Source: Clostridium sp. C2-6-12 (lineage in GTDB: Bacteria > Bacillota > Clostridia > Clostridiales > Clostridiaceae). Taken from it: a DNA stretch of 64,000 nucleotides. Where the stretch lies: contig NZ_JAABNP010000025.1 of assembly GCF_009928485.1 (NCBI RefSeq), forward strand, positions 1 to 64,000. The letters are read 5' to 3'. Position 1 is the first letter of the stretch. Each line of letters begins with the position of its first letter. The notes beneath the pieces are model-generated. The model worked only from the letters and a program-made list of their open reading frames with translations. It had not been told where the DNA came from and did no database searches. Shown here piece after piece: positions 1-7,856 of this stretch. The position numbers and the translations under genes are program-made.

Positions 1-48
1 CCCCATTACGGACTTTCACCGATTAGCACGTGCCCATGCTGGGCACAC
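1..48 (-). mobile_element. Probable 5' end of a group II intron (truncated by window edge)
   Basis: On the minus strand the sequence starting at 48 reads GTGTGCCC and goes on to GGTGAAAGTCC (about 22-12). This resembles the GUGYG start and the conserved early domain I segment of bacterial group II introns. It begins 1-2 bases after the T7 tract of a terminator hairpin (50-82), which is the preferred insertion site of group IIC introns. Only 48 bases are inside the window, so the reverse transcriptase and domain V cannot be seen. The call rests on motif resemblance and position; it could be another structured RNA. Confidence 0.5.
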
Positions 49-49
49 C

Positions 50-82
50 AAAAAAATAGATTAAACTTTAAAGTCTAATCTA
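50..82 (-). terminator. Intrinsic terminator next to the putative intron
   Basis: Two 13-bp arms (57-69 and 70-82) pair completely on the minus strand, with one G-U pair that would be an A-C mismatch on the plus strand. A run of seven T follows at 56-50. The strand-specific pairing and the T tract show minus-strand use. Confidence 0.75.
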
Positions 83-94
83 TTTTTATATTAA

Positions 95-127
95 AATCAA
101 ATAGAGACAGCAAGGGGGCTGTCTCTA
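95..127 (-). terminator. Intrinsic terminator behind the 98-aa gene
   Basis: Perfect 10-bp arms TAGAGACAGC (102-111) and GCTGTCTCTA (118-127) enclose a 6-base loop and are followed on the minus strand by a T-rich tail. It forms a tandem pair with the hairpin at 50-82. Confidence 0.7.
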
Positions 128-277
128 TTATTTATGGAGAGTTAAATTAAGGGGATTAGTATTTTGTATATATAAATATTAACATATTATTTCAAGAAAG
201 TCTATAGTAATCAATAATTTTTATTAATTAATATATTTTATCTTAAACTGAATATTAATTGCAAATTCATATCCTAT

Positions 278-574
278 TTATAACTTATCAAAAAAACTTT
301 CTATATTTATATGACTATCATATTGATTGTTATATTTTTTAATCAGTTCTATTACAGTTTTTTTGTATTCTTCAATTTCCTCAGTTTCCTTTATCTTTTC
401 ATAGGTGAAGATAGTACCACTCCTATGAGTTTTTCCTACTTCCTTAACCTTAAATCCCTTACCATACTCGGAAACATAAGCTTTAATTATTTCATAATCA
501 AATTCCCCCCTATTTTTCACCAACTTACTAACACTTAATTGGGGGTATTTCACTTCATACTCTAACTTATCCAT
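278..574 (-). CDS. Hypothetical 98-aa protein
   Basis: I do not recognise this protein. The start chosen is the ATG at 574, which has AAAGGAG six bases upstream; a longer reading up to 640 would add 22 residues without a ribosome site. The product starts MDKLEYEVKYPQ and is charged and lysine/glutamate-rich, with no signal peptide or membrane segment. Its C-terminal half, from about residue 55, looks helical. It is divergent from the exonuclease gene at 782 and is followed by two terminators and the putative group II intron, so it is probably a single-gene transcript. The function is unknown; that it is coding is inferred from the ribosome site and codon usage similar to its neighbours. Confidence 0.6.
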   Translation of the reverse strand: MDKLEYEVKYPQLSVSKLVKNRGEFDYEIIKAYVSEYGKGFKVKEVGKTHRSGTIFTYEKIKETEEIEEYKKTVIELIKKYNNQYDSHINIESFFDKL

Positions 575-640
575 ATTGGCTCCTTTCTTTTTAATGCAAT
601 GAGCTTTAATGATTTTGCATTTGTTCATTATTTTTATCAT

Positions 641-781
641 ACTACTCTATTTGAACATACAATATTTAATGTTAAATAAAACATTAGCAAAAGATGATGC
701 ATAACTTAAAAAAATATTATATCATTAAATAAGAAAATAAGGTAATATTAAATTTAAGACAAAAGTAGAGTAGGTGACAAC
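641..781. promoter_or_regulatory. Divergent intergenic region
   Basis: This AT-rich spacer separates the minus-strand 98-aa gene from the plus-strand exonuclease gene and must hold both promoters. I see no convincing -35/-10 pair. AGGTGA just before 782 is the exonuclease ribosome site. Confidence 0.4.
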
Positions 782-1522
782 ATGAATTATATAATTTACG
801 ATCTAGAATTTAATCAAAAAGACAATACTTCTGTAGAAAATGAACTTTTTCAATCAAAGAATATTCCTTTTGAAATAATTCAAATTGGTGCAATAAAATT
901 AAATGAAAGCTTTGAAACAGTTTCTAGCTTTAACACATTAATCAAACCAACTATATATAAAACAATCCACCCATTTGTAGAGGGATTAACTAAAATAACT
1001 GATGATCAAGTTTCTTCATGCAATAACTTTCCTACTGTATATGAAGATTTTTTAAACTTTATTGGAAGTGATGAATCAATACTTTGTGTATGGGGAATTG
1101 TTGATATTAAGGAGCTTATTAGAAACATTAATTTTTTTAATTTATCTTCTTCAAAAATCACTAATTATATTGATGTTCAAACTTATGCTTCTAAATATCT
1201 TAATATAGGTAAAAACTCTAAAATCGGCTTGAAAAATGCAATTGAACTTTTGAACATACCAATCAATGGTAACTTTCACGACGCTTATAATGATGCTTAC
1301 TATACTGCAGAAATTTTTAAAATCATATATGATGCTAAAATTAGTCCTTCCAAATATATTCCTAAATATTCAAGAAGAACAGTTCAAGCTAAAGAAAAAG
1401 TAGATATAGCTTCTTTAATAATACAATTTGAAAAAATGTATAACAGAAATATGACTGAAGAAGAAAAATCAATAATAAAGCTTGCGTATTTTATGGGTAA
1501 AACTGGCCAATTTATAAGATAA
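782..1522 (+). CDS. DEDDh-type 3'-5' exonuclease
   Basis: This 246-aa protein belongs to the DnaQ-like exonuclease superfamily that removes nucleotides from 3' ends of DNA or RNA. Exo I is visible as YDLEFNQ with acidic residues D7 and E9. Exo II lies near residue 107, where WGIVDIKEL carries the expected aspartate, and Exo III is HDAYNDAYY with H166 and D171, the DEDDh arrangement. Length and layout resemble the stand-alone KapD-like exonucleases rather than the polymerase III epsilon subunit. About 45 residues follow the catalytic core. It is one of only three plus-strand genes here and stands alone, so its substrate cannot be inferred from context. Confidence 0.85.
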   Translation: MNYIIYDLEFNQKDNTSVENELFQSKNIPFEIIQIGAIKLNESFETVSSFNTLIKPTIYKTIHPFVEGLTKITDDQVSSCNNFPTVYEDFLNFIGSDESILCVWGIVDIKELIRNINFFNLSSSKITNYIDVQTYASKYLNIGKNSKIGLKNAIELLNIPINGNFHDAYNDAYYTAEIFKIIYDAKISPSKYIPKYSRRTVQAKEKVDIASLIIQFEKMYNRNMTEEEKSIIKLAYFMGKTGQFIR

Positions 1523-1550
1523 TATTTAATTTCAATATTAAATATTATTT
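1521..1550. terminator. AT-only hairpin between convergent genes
   Basis: An imperfect AT-only inverted repeat (AATATTTAAT and ATATTAAATATT) lies between the convergent exonuclease and cell-wall-binding genes and has T-rich flanks on both strands. It could end both transcripts, but the stem is weak. Confidence 0.4.
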
Positions 1551-2012
1551 TTAATTTCTATTTTCCCATGTACCATTTGGACCCAAGTAATATTCTCCAA
1601 TATAAATATCTCTAACCATTACACCTGAATTATTTAAATAATAAAGATTATCCTTATACTTTAGCCATCCTGTTACCATTTCTCCAGAACTATTTAAATA
1701 ATACCATTTGCCCTTATCCTCAATCCATCCTGTTAACATTTTTCCTGTGTTTAAATCTAAATAATAATATTTACCCTCACTTTTAAGCCAACCTGTTTTT
1801 ACTGCCCCATATTCATTCAAAAAATACCAATTTCCATTAGATTTATACCATCCTGTTTCTACACCTGTATCACTGTAATAACGCCAACTATTATCAACCT
1901 TTACCCATCCTTCTGCATTTGCTTTTATAAATATAGTTTCTATAAAAATAAATAAAGAAATAAGAGTCAAAAAAAATATTAACCTTCTTTTAAGAATTTT
2001 ATAAATCATCAT
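1551..2012 (-). CDS. Secreted cell-wall-binding repeat protein
   Basis: The protein has 153 residues and begins MMIYKILKRR at the ATG at 2012, because AGAGAGG lies six bases upstream; a more distal ATG at 2033 would put that ribosome site inside the gene. A basic N-terminus and a hydrophobic stretch (about residues 11-32) ending near NAEG form a signal peptide. The rest is five or six tandem units of about 20 residues of the type GW-x-YYLNSSG, the choline-binding/glucan-binding repeat fold (CW_binding_1) that attaches proteins to wall polymers. There is no catalytic domain, so it may be a bare wall ligand or a remnant of a larger enzyme. Confidence 0.85.
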   Translation of the reverse strand: MMIYKILKRRLIFFLTLISLFIFIETIFIKANAEGWVKVDNSWRYYSDTGVETGWYKSNGNWYFLNEYGAVKTGWLKSEGKYYYLDLNTGKMLTGWIEDKGKWYYLNSSGEMVTGWLKYKDNLYYLNNSGVMVRDIYIGEYYLGPNGTWENRN

Positions 2013-2089
2013 TTTAACCTCTCTATCAAACAATATTCTTATATTATTTTTATTAACATAATTTACAAAATAGAATTAAAATAATTTTA

Positions 2090-2128
2090 TTAAAAAAATC
2101 GCCCTCCAGTAAACATTTACAGGAGAGC
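2090..2128 (-). terminator. Intrinsic terminator of buk
   Basis: Arms at 2101-2113 and 2116-2128 pair in 12 of 13 positions on the minus strand, including one G-U pair. A run of seven T follows at about 2099-2092. Confidence 0.85.
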
Positions 2129-2211
2129 ATAGAAAATTCACTATATGTTTTTACTAAATAAATATTTGGATTTGAATTGAGAAATATTTATTATATATAA
2201 GTTAATTATAA

Positions 2212-3282
2212 CTATATATATTCTTTGACTTCTTCCTCTCCATTTAGAACTCTTAGTACTCCTTTGGCAAGAGCAAGCATTTCATCCTCGCCTGGATAAA
2301 CTATTATTGGTGCGATGAATCCAACTTTTTCGCTAATCAAATTTACCATTGGTTTACCATATGCCATGCCCCCTGTTAAAATTATAGCATCAACTTTACC
2401 ATTTAGCACTGCTGCAGCTGCTCCTATATCTTTAGAAACCTGATATCCCATAGCATCATGAACTAATTTTGCTTTTGGATCTCCTTCCAATGCAGCTTTT
2501 TCCACAATTCTAGCATCATTTGTATTTAGATACGAAACAAAGCCACCTTTTCCTGTTATCTTCTTTAATATTTCTCCCAAAGTATATTTTCCACTGAAAC
2601 ACATTCTTGCTAAATCGCCAGCAGGAACCCCTCCACTTCTCTCTGGCGAAAAAGCTCCATCGCCATCAAGAGCATTATTTACATCAATTATTTTTCCATT
2701 TTTATGTGCTCCAACAGAAACACCGCCACCCATATGAGCAACTATAAGATTAATTTCTTCATATCTAACCGATTTTTCTTTTGCATATCTTTTAGCTACT
2801 GCCTTTTGATTTAATGCATGAAAAATACTTTTTCTAGGGAGTTCTGGTATTCCTGATAATCGTGCTATTTCTTCCATTTCATCCACTACTACAGGATCAA
2901 CTATAAATGCAGGTTTATTAATAGAATTTGCAATTTCATTAGCTATTATAGCTCCTAGATTAGAAGCATGCTCTCCTTGAACACTTTCTTTTAAATCCAT
3001 AAGCATTTTATCGTTTACATTATAAGTACCACTTATTATTGGCTTTAAAAGACCACCTCTACCTACTATAGCATCCATTTCTCTTATATCGATTTTGTTA
3101 TTCTTTAATACTTCTAGAATTATCCCTGTTCTAAAACTCTTTTGATCTAATATATGTTTAAAACCACCTATTTCTTCAGATGAATGTCTTAATGTTTCTT
3201 CAAACATCTCCTTTTCATCCACATATACTGCTATCTTAGTTGATGTAGAACCTGGATTTATTATTAGTAATTTATAGCTCAC
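2212..3282 (-). CDS. buk: Butyrate kinase
   Basis: The 356-aa enzyme converts butyryl phosphate and ADP to butyrate and ATP in the cytoplasm, the last ATP-yielding step of butyrate fermentation. It belongs to the acetate kinase/ASKHA family: the phosphate-binding NPGSTSTK is at residues 9-16, [11 protein letters not shown] lies mid-protein, and GGMAYGKPM is near the C-terminus. The length is typical. The start is GTG at 3282, with AAGGAGG five to six bases before it. The phosphotransbutyrylase gene ptb, normally immediately upstream in clostridial ptb-buk operons, is absent; the upstream 566 bp contain no gene. It is therefore a stand-alone, possibly second, butyrate kinase; related branched-chain acyl kinases cannot be excluded. 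Confidence 0.93.
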   Translation of the reverse strand: MSYKLLIINPGSTSTKIAVYVDEKEMFEETLRHSSEEIGGFKHILDQKSFRTGIILEVLKNNKIDIREMDAIVGRGGLLKPIISGTYNVNDKMLMDLKESVQGEHASNLGAIIANEIANSINKPAFIVDPVVVDEMEEIARLSGIPELPRKSIFHALNQKAVAKRYAKEKSVRYEEINLIVAHMGGGVSVGAHKNGKIIDVNNALDGDGAFSPERSGGVPAGDLARMCFSGKYTLGEILKKITGKGGFVSYLNTNDARIVEKAALEGDPKAKLVHDAMGYQVSKDIGAAAAVLNGKVDAIILTGGMAYGKPMVNLISEKVGFIAPIIVYPGEDEMLALAKGVLRVLNGEEEVKEYI

Positions 3283-3322
3283 ACCTTTTCCTCCTTAAAG
3301 TTTAGATTTCTATATTGGGCTT

Positions 3323-3351
3323 ATTATAATATGTTAAACGTTTTTATGCAA
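3323..3351 (-). promoter_or_regulatory. Sigma-A promoter of buk
   Basis: On the minus strand TTGCAT (3351-3346) and a perfect TATAAT (3328-3323) are separated by 17 bases. Transcription should start near 3316, leaving a leader of about 34 bases before the GTG start. Confidence 0.75.
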
Positions 3352-3477
3352 GTTAAAAAGTATCTCAAATGTCTTATTTACTCTCTTTATAAAATCCATT
3401 ACATAAATTCTTTTTATTTCAACTAATTCTACTATTTATTTATTTTGCTAAAATAATAGAAAAATTTTTTCTTCACA

Positions 3478-3492
3478 TATAAACGTTTGCAT
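3478..3492 (-). promoter_or_regulatory. Candidate catabolite-response (cre) site upstream of buk
   Basis: ATGCAAACGTTTATA on the minus strand fits the Firmicute cre consensus WTGNAANCGNWNNCW at every fixed position but one. It lies about 125 bp upstream of the buk -35 box. Binding by CcpA is inference. No gene was found in the 3352-3740 stretch around it. Confidence 0.35.
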
Positions 3493-3740
3493 ACATACAC
3501 TTGATGTAACAAGATATTATCATTTTGCTTAATACTTTAAAATATTAAAAAAATTTTAGTTTTGTTTTGTTAATTAAAAATAGTTTGTGCTTTTTTTAAC
3601 GATTTTATTTAATTTCCAGCTCTTCAACAATTATTATATCCAATTAATTTTTATATAAACATAAAATTCCCAATATACTATTATTTATACAATATATAAT
3701 TCCCCTTAAGACTGCATGCTATTATTTATTCTAAAACTAA

Positions 3741-3782
3741 TTCAAATAGCAGATTCCATCTATCAGAATCTGCTATTTGAAT
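3741..3782 (-). terminator. Terminator of the PadR operon
   Basis: Sixteen-base arms (3741-3756 and 3766-3781) match perfectly around a nine-base loop. It lies 67 bp downstream of the membrane-protein gene, with a moderately T-rich tail on the minus strand. Confidence 0.7.
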
Positions 3783-3848
3783 TCTATATTTCGTATAACC
3801 ACTTTAAATGTTATTCAGAAATTTCTTTTACTTTTTTAATGTAATGTT

Positions 3849-4475
3849 TTATTTTTCTCTTTTCCAATACCATTTAGGAAATATAATAGAAAATGCTATT
3901 AATAATGGAGTTGAAACATTTCCGTAAACAGTACTTATTGCATAATATGAACTCATTGATACAGAATATAAAAGTACAGTTCTTAAAGCTGCTTGGCTTA
4001 AATTTAAGATTCCCCACGCAATAGTAATCATTCTCCAAACTCTCGAATACTTTGGTTGCTTTTTTAAATCTTCTGAAACATTTTTTAAGTAACTTTGTTC
4101 AACTATTACTTGAATTAATGATCTTTTAAAAAATAAAGAACCAAAGAAAATTAACGCCATTAATATATCTTGTACTATAGGAGCTACTAAGTAAAAAGTA
4201 GGATTGTTAGAAACAACAGTACCTATAACTCCAACCCCAGCAAAAACTGCCCCCATTGTTGCAAGAGCATTAATTTTACGTTCTTTAATAAAATTAATTC
4301 CTACTATACCTATACTCCATATACCTGATAAAATTATTCCGTTAAAAGTCATTCCAATCTTATCAAAAACTGAAAATATTATAATAGGAATAACAGCACT
4401 CACAACAAAATCCTTGTTAAATATATTTTTTATAATTGAATATTTTTTATTTGAATTAACATTTACTCTTTCCAT
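3849..4475 (-). CDS. VC0807-like integral membrane protein
   Basis: This 208-aa protein has a short charged N-terminus and about five or six hydrophobic segments (roughly residues 28-45, 48-62, 70-88, 92-114, 150-165, 175-198), with a basic cytoplasmic loop near 120-145. The layout resembles the VC0807 family, whose molecular function is not established. It is the last gene of a unit with the flavoprotein gene (39-bp gap) and the padR regulator, and a strong hairpin follows it. The operon suggests a PadR-controlled stress or detoxification response in which this protein could be a transporter; that is inference. Confidence 0.65.
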   Translation of the reverse strand: MERVNVNSNKKYSIIKNIFNKDFVVSAVIPIIIFSVFDKIGMTFNGIILSGIWSIGIVGINFIKERKINALATMGAVFAGVGVIGTVVSNNPTFYLVAPIVQDILMALIFFGSLFFKRSLIQVIVEQSYLKNVSEDLKKQPKYSRVWRMITIAWGILNLSQAALRTVLLYSVSMSSYYAISTVYGNVSTPLLIAFSIIFPKWYWKREK

Positions 4476-4514
4476 AATAAACCTCTCCTATTATCAAAAT
4501 TGAAATTTTTATGC

Positions 4515-5210
4515 TTAAGATATATTAGCATTCTTTACGTAAATTTCTGGATCAATTACATCTTTATCAATTATAGCTTGAGTCTCAGAATCTATATATC
4601 CTAGTTCAACAATTTCCTTCCCCGCATTTTTTATTGCTGAGAAGAATTCTTCATACATTTTTTTTAACATATCATTCTTATCAACTGAACTAAGTATTCC
4701 ACCTTGTCCACATAAAATAGCTCCTGCTAGGTTTCCCTTAGTCATTACTTTAAAAGTTTCTAACAAGCCTGAGAAATTATATTGTCCTGGGAAACCACAG
4801 TTTGATATAAGCACATGCTTTTGAGGCATTTCTCTTTTTATTCGCTTAGGATGTTGATATGTTTCTCCAACTTTTATTATTTCTTTATTACATAATGGAA
4901 GCATTCTATCCATAAAATCTTTCATAAGTCCAGTTACTGTATAATAGTATAATGGTGTAGCATATACAATTATATCTGCTTCTGATATCTTATTAAGCAC
5001 TTGTTCCATATCGTCTTTGTGAATACATTTTCCTGGTGTTTTTGTCCAGCAAGTAAAGCATCCAATACAATGCTTAATCTCCATATCTTTAAGATAAACT
5101 GTTTCAACCCCTGCGCCTGCTTCTATGCAGCCTTTGAGAAATGTGCTTAACAAAACCTCTGTATTTCCAAATTGTCCTTTAGGACTTCCATTTATAGCCA
5201 AAATCTTCAT
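4515..5210 (-). CDS. Iron-sulfur flavoprotein / NAD(P)H-dependent FMN reductase
   Basis: The 231-aa protein has a flavodoxin-like fold. The N-terminal MKILAINGSPKGQFGNTE is the FMN phosphate-binding loop. A compact cysteine motif, C48-x2-C51-x2-C54-x7-C62, is typical of archaeal and clostridial iron-sulfur flavoproteins and would hold a 4Fe-4S cluster. The segment ATPLYYYTVTGLMKDFMDRM matches the family's flavin-contact region. Such enzymes pass electrons to quinones, nitro compounds, oxygen or peroxide; the substrate here is unknown. It lies 51 bp behind padR and 39 bp before the membrane-protein gene, so it is likely induced with them. Confidence 0.85.
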   Translation of the reverse strand: MKILAINGSPKGQFGNTEVLLSTFLKGCIEAGAGVETVYLKDMEIKHCIGCFTCWTKTPGKCIHKDDMEQVLNKISEADIIVYATPLYYYTVTGLMKDFMDRMLPLCNKEIIKVGETYQHPKRIKREMPQKHVLISNCGFPGQYNFSGLLETFKVMTKGNLAGAILCGQGGILSSVDKNDMLKKMYEEFFSAIKNAGKEIVELGYIDSETQAIIDKDVIDPEIYVKNANIS

Positions 5211-5261
5211 ATAATTCTCTCCTTCACTTTATATTTTTACTTTTTATAAATTCACCTTATT

Positions 5262-5822
5262 TTATAATTCTTTTATTTCTTTTAAAGACCCCAAGGTTTC
5301 TTCACACCACTTTATTTTTGATTCTTCTGAATGCTTTCCATAACTTATGGTGCTCAACCATAAAACCAAATTTTTTTTATCAATTTGGATTTTGTTCGAC
5401 TTCAAAAAACTTTCAATTTCCAAATACTTCTCAAGATCATTTTCTGCATCTATTTTTTCTTTTTGAATTATTTCCATAATATTCTCTGTTGGTATATCTT
5501 TTGATAAAAATATTTTTAATAACAGTTCTGATCTTATTGGAACTTTTTCTATAGGAAGCAAAAGCCATTTTTTTAACTCTTTTTCACCTTTTTCAGTAAT
5601 TGAATATATATTTTTAGTTTGCTTTCCTTCTGTTTGTTTTATTTCTTTTGTAATTAATTCTTCTTCTTCCATCTTTTGAAGCATAGGATATATATGACCA
5701 AAATTTTCATTCCAAAAATGTCCTATTGATGAATCGCACATTTTCTTAATATCATACCCCGATCCAGGTTTATTGCTTAATATTCCTAAAAGAGCATATT
5801 TAGATTTATTTACTTTTGCCAT
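5262..5822 (-). CDS. PadR-family transcriptional regulator
   Basis: The 186-aa protein is a PadR-type repressor. Residues 8-82 form the winged helix: YALLGILSNKPGSGYDIKK begins helix 1, and ITKEIKQTEGKQTKNIYSIT is the wing. An alpha-helical C-terminal dimerisation domain follows (Vir_C-like, about 95-180). AGGTGAT precedes the ATG. It heads a three-gene unit with a flavoprotein and a membrane protein, and 15 bp upstream of its start lies a 41-bp perfect palindrome. That layout implies autorepression relieved by a small, perhaps aromatic or electrophilic, inducer. The inducer is not deducible from sequence. Confidence 0.9.
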   Translation of the reverse strand: MAKVNKSKYALLGILSNKPGSGYDIKKMCDSSIGHFWNENFGHIYPMLQKMEEEELITKEIKQTEGKQTKNIYSITEKGEKELKKWLLLPIEKVPIRSELLLKIFLSKDIPTENIMEIIQKEKIDAENDLEKYLEIESFLKSNKIQIDKKNLVLWLSTISYGKHSEESKIKWCEETLGSLKEIKEL

Positions 5823-5836
5823 TTTATCACCTCATG

Positions 5837-5877
5837 TATATCACTCTGATATATATAATATATATCAGAGTGATATA
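5837..5877. promoter_or_regulatory. 41-bp perfect palindrome, likely PadR operator
   Basis: The sequence is exactly symmetrical about base 5857 for 20 bases on each side. The outer halves contain ATATCACTCTGAT and its complement, and the centre is alternating TA. It lies 15-55 bp upstream of the padR start codon, where the -10 box and start site are expected. PadR dimers bind inverted repeats, so this is the natural operator candidate. Confidence 0.75.
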
Positions 5878-5994
5878 TTAGTCAATACCTTTTTTTGATT
5901 TAATTGGAAATAAACTTAAAACTTCTTTTTGCAAAACACTTCACTAGTTGTAGTTAATCTTTACAATTCTTTTTAAATAAATTATTGTCTTAAA

Positions 5995-6031
5995 CTAATA
6001 AAAAGTGGCAGTATCACTCACCACCACTTTT
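5995..6031 (-). terminator. Terminator of the riboflavin operon
   Basis: Arms AAAAGTGG (6001-6008) and CCACTTTT (6024-6031) enclose a 15-base loop; TTTTTATT follows on the minus strand. It lies 15 bp past the ribH stop. Confidence 0.75.
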
Positions 6032-6045
6032 TTATTTGAGTTTTA

Positions 6046-6507
6046 TTATAATTTATTAATCAAATTAGCCATTTCAATAGCTGAAACTGCACATTCATAT
6101 CCTTTGTTTCCTGCCTTAGTTCCTGCTCTTTCAATTGCCTGTTCTATATTGTTTGTTGTAAGTACTCCAAACATTACCGGCTTTCCACTTTCAAGAGATA
6201 CGCTTGCAATTCCCTTTGAAACTTCTGAACATACATAATCATAATGAGAAGTAGATCCTTTTATTACAGCTCCTAAACAAATTACTCCATCATATTTAGG
6301 ACTGCTAGCCATTTTTTTTGCTACTAATGGAATTTCAAATGCCCCTGGAACCCAAGCAATATCAATATCTTCTTCTTTAACACCATGTCTTTTTAAACCA
6401 TCTAAAGCGCCATCTAAAAGTTTGCTACCAATGAATTCATTAAACCTTCCTATTACTATTCCAAATTTTAACCCTTCTGAAACTAAATTTCCTTCAAATA
6501 TATTCAT
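6046..6507 (-). CDS. ribH: 6,7-dimethyl-8-ribityllumazine synthase
   Basis: The 153-aa protein joins 3,4-dihydroxybutanone 4-phosphate with the ribityl-aminouracil intermediate to give lumazine, the penultimate step of riboflavin synthesis. Family marks are the substrate loop GRFNEFI (about residues 20-26), WVPGAFEIP (about 52-60), [16 protein letters not shown] (about 76-91) with the catalytic histidine, and [17 protein letters not shown] (about 113-129). The length is normal for the icosahedral enzymes. It is the last gene of the rib operon, 27 bp behind ribBA, and is followed by a terminator. Confidence 0.97.
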   Translation of the reverse strand: MNIFEGNLVSEGLKFGIVIGRFNEFIGSKLLDGALDGLKRHGVKEEDIDIAWVPGAFEIPLVAKKMASSPKYDGVICLGAVIKGSTSHYDYVCSEVSKGIASVSLESGKPVMFGVLTTNNIEQAIERAGTKAGNKGYECAVSAIEMANLINKL

Positions 6508-6534
6508 TATTTTCCCTCCATAATTTTGATTATT

Positions 6535-7731
6535 TTATATATTTAATAAGTGATTCATTCTTTCTTTTTTTGTTTTTAAGTAAAATTCATCACTTTTATT
6601 TATTGGCATTTCTATAGGAACTCTTTGACTTACATTAATTCCATTTACCTCAAGCCCTTCTATCTTTGCGGGATTGTTAGTAATTAGTCTTATATTATCA
6701 ATACCTAGTATTTTTAGCATATCTGCACTGATTTTGTAATCTCTCATATCTTCTTTTAATCCTAATGCTAAATTAGCATCTACCGTGTCTAAACCTGTAT
6801 CTTGAAGAGCATATGCCTTTAATTTATTTAAAAGACCAATACCTCTTCCTTCTTGTCTCATATATAAAAGTATTCCTGAGCCCTCTTCTCTTATCATTTC
6901 CATTGCAGCTTCATACTGTTCTCCACAGTCACATTTTCTAGATCCTAAGGCATCTCCTGTTAAGCACTCTGAATGAACCCTTACAAGAACAGGTCCTTTT
7001 TCTAATCGAATATCTTCCTTAATTAAAGCTAAGTGGCACTTTTCTGTTCCTTTTTCTTTAAAAGCTATTACTTTAAAATCACCATATTTAGTTGGTAATT
7101 TTGCTTCAACTTCTTTAGTAACACTTAAATGTATTTCTTTCCTATATTTAATTAAGTCTTCTATAGTCAATATTTTCAAATCATGTTCTTTGGCAAATCT
7201 TATCAAATCATCACGTCTTGCCATAGTTCCATCATCATTTACTATTTCACATATTACGGCTGCACCCTTATATCCTGCAAGCTTTGCCAAATCAACAGCC
7301 GCTTCAGTATGGCCAATTCTTTCCAATACGCCTTTTTCTTTTGCAATTAACGGAAATACATGACCTGGCCTCCTAAAGTCATTTCCATCTGTTGAGGTCA
7401 AAAGATTATTTATTGTATGCGCCCTTTCAAAAGCAGATATTCCCGTTGTTGTATCCTTGTGATCTATGGATACCGTAAATGCAGTTTCATGATTATCTGT
7501 ATTTTTTTCAACCATAGGATTTAATCTTAAAGTTTCTGCAATTTCCTTTTCTACTGGTGCACAAACCAACCCTTTTGCATATTTAATCATAAAATTAATA
7601 TGCTCTCCAGTTGTTATTTCTGCTGGAATTACTAAATCGCCTTCGTTTTCTCTACCTTCATCATCAACTACTATTACCATTTTCCCTTGCTTAATATCTT
7701 TTAATCCTTCTTCTATACTATTAAACGTCAT
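6535..7731 (-). CDS. ribBA: Bifunctional DHBP synthase / GTP cyclohydrolase II
   Basis: The 398-aa fusion supplies both precursors of riboflavin. The N-terminal half (about 1-200) is 3,4-dihydroxy-2-butanone 4-phosphate synthase, with the acidic loop DDEGRENEGD (about 23-32) and the HTEAAVDL segment. The C-terminal half is GTP cyclohydrolase II, with zinc ligands in SECLTGDALGSRKCDCG (about 255-271) and the motif RQEGRGIGL. GGGGAT lies before the ATG. A 125-bp gap separates it from ribE and holds no gene or clear terminator. It is co-transcribed under the FMN riboswitch. Confidence 0.97.
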   Translation of the reverse strand: MTFNSIEEGLKDIKQGKMVIVVDDEGRENEGDLVIPAEITTGEHINFMIKYAKGLVCAPVEKEIAETLRLNPMVEKNTDNHETAFTVSIDHKDTTTGISAFERAHTINNLLTSTDGNDFRRPGHVFPLIAKEKGVLERIGHTEAAVDLAKLAGYKGAAVICEIVNDDGTMARRDDLIRFAKEHDLKILTIEDLIKYRKEIHLSVTKEVEAKLPTKYGDFKVIAFKEKGTEKCHLALIKEDIRLEKGPVLVRVHSECLTGDALGSRKCDCGEQYEAAMEMIREEGSGILLYMRQEGRGIGLLNKLKAYALQDTGLDTVDANLALGLKEDMRDYKISADMLKILGIDNIRLITNNPAKIEGLEVNGINVSQRVPIEMPINKSDEFYLKTKKERMNHLLNI

Positions 7732-7856
7732 CTTCTTATCCCCTTAATTTATATAATATTTTTACGCTTAAAACTCCTTCAGAGTAAGCTTTCATAATAT
7801 CTACAGACTTTTTTATAAATTTAATTATCATTTTTTTGTTTTATTTTTTAATCTAC

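Noticed and set aside
3331..3351. Second AACGTTT motif overlapping the buk promoter as a cre site
   Set aside because: The spacing of conserved bases around CG does not fit the cre consensus on either strand.
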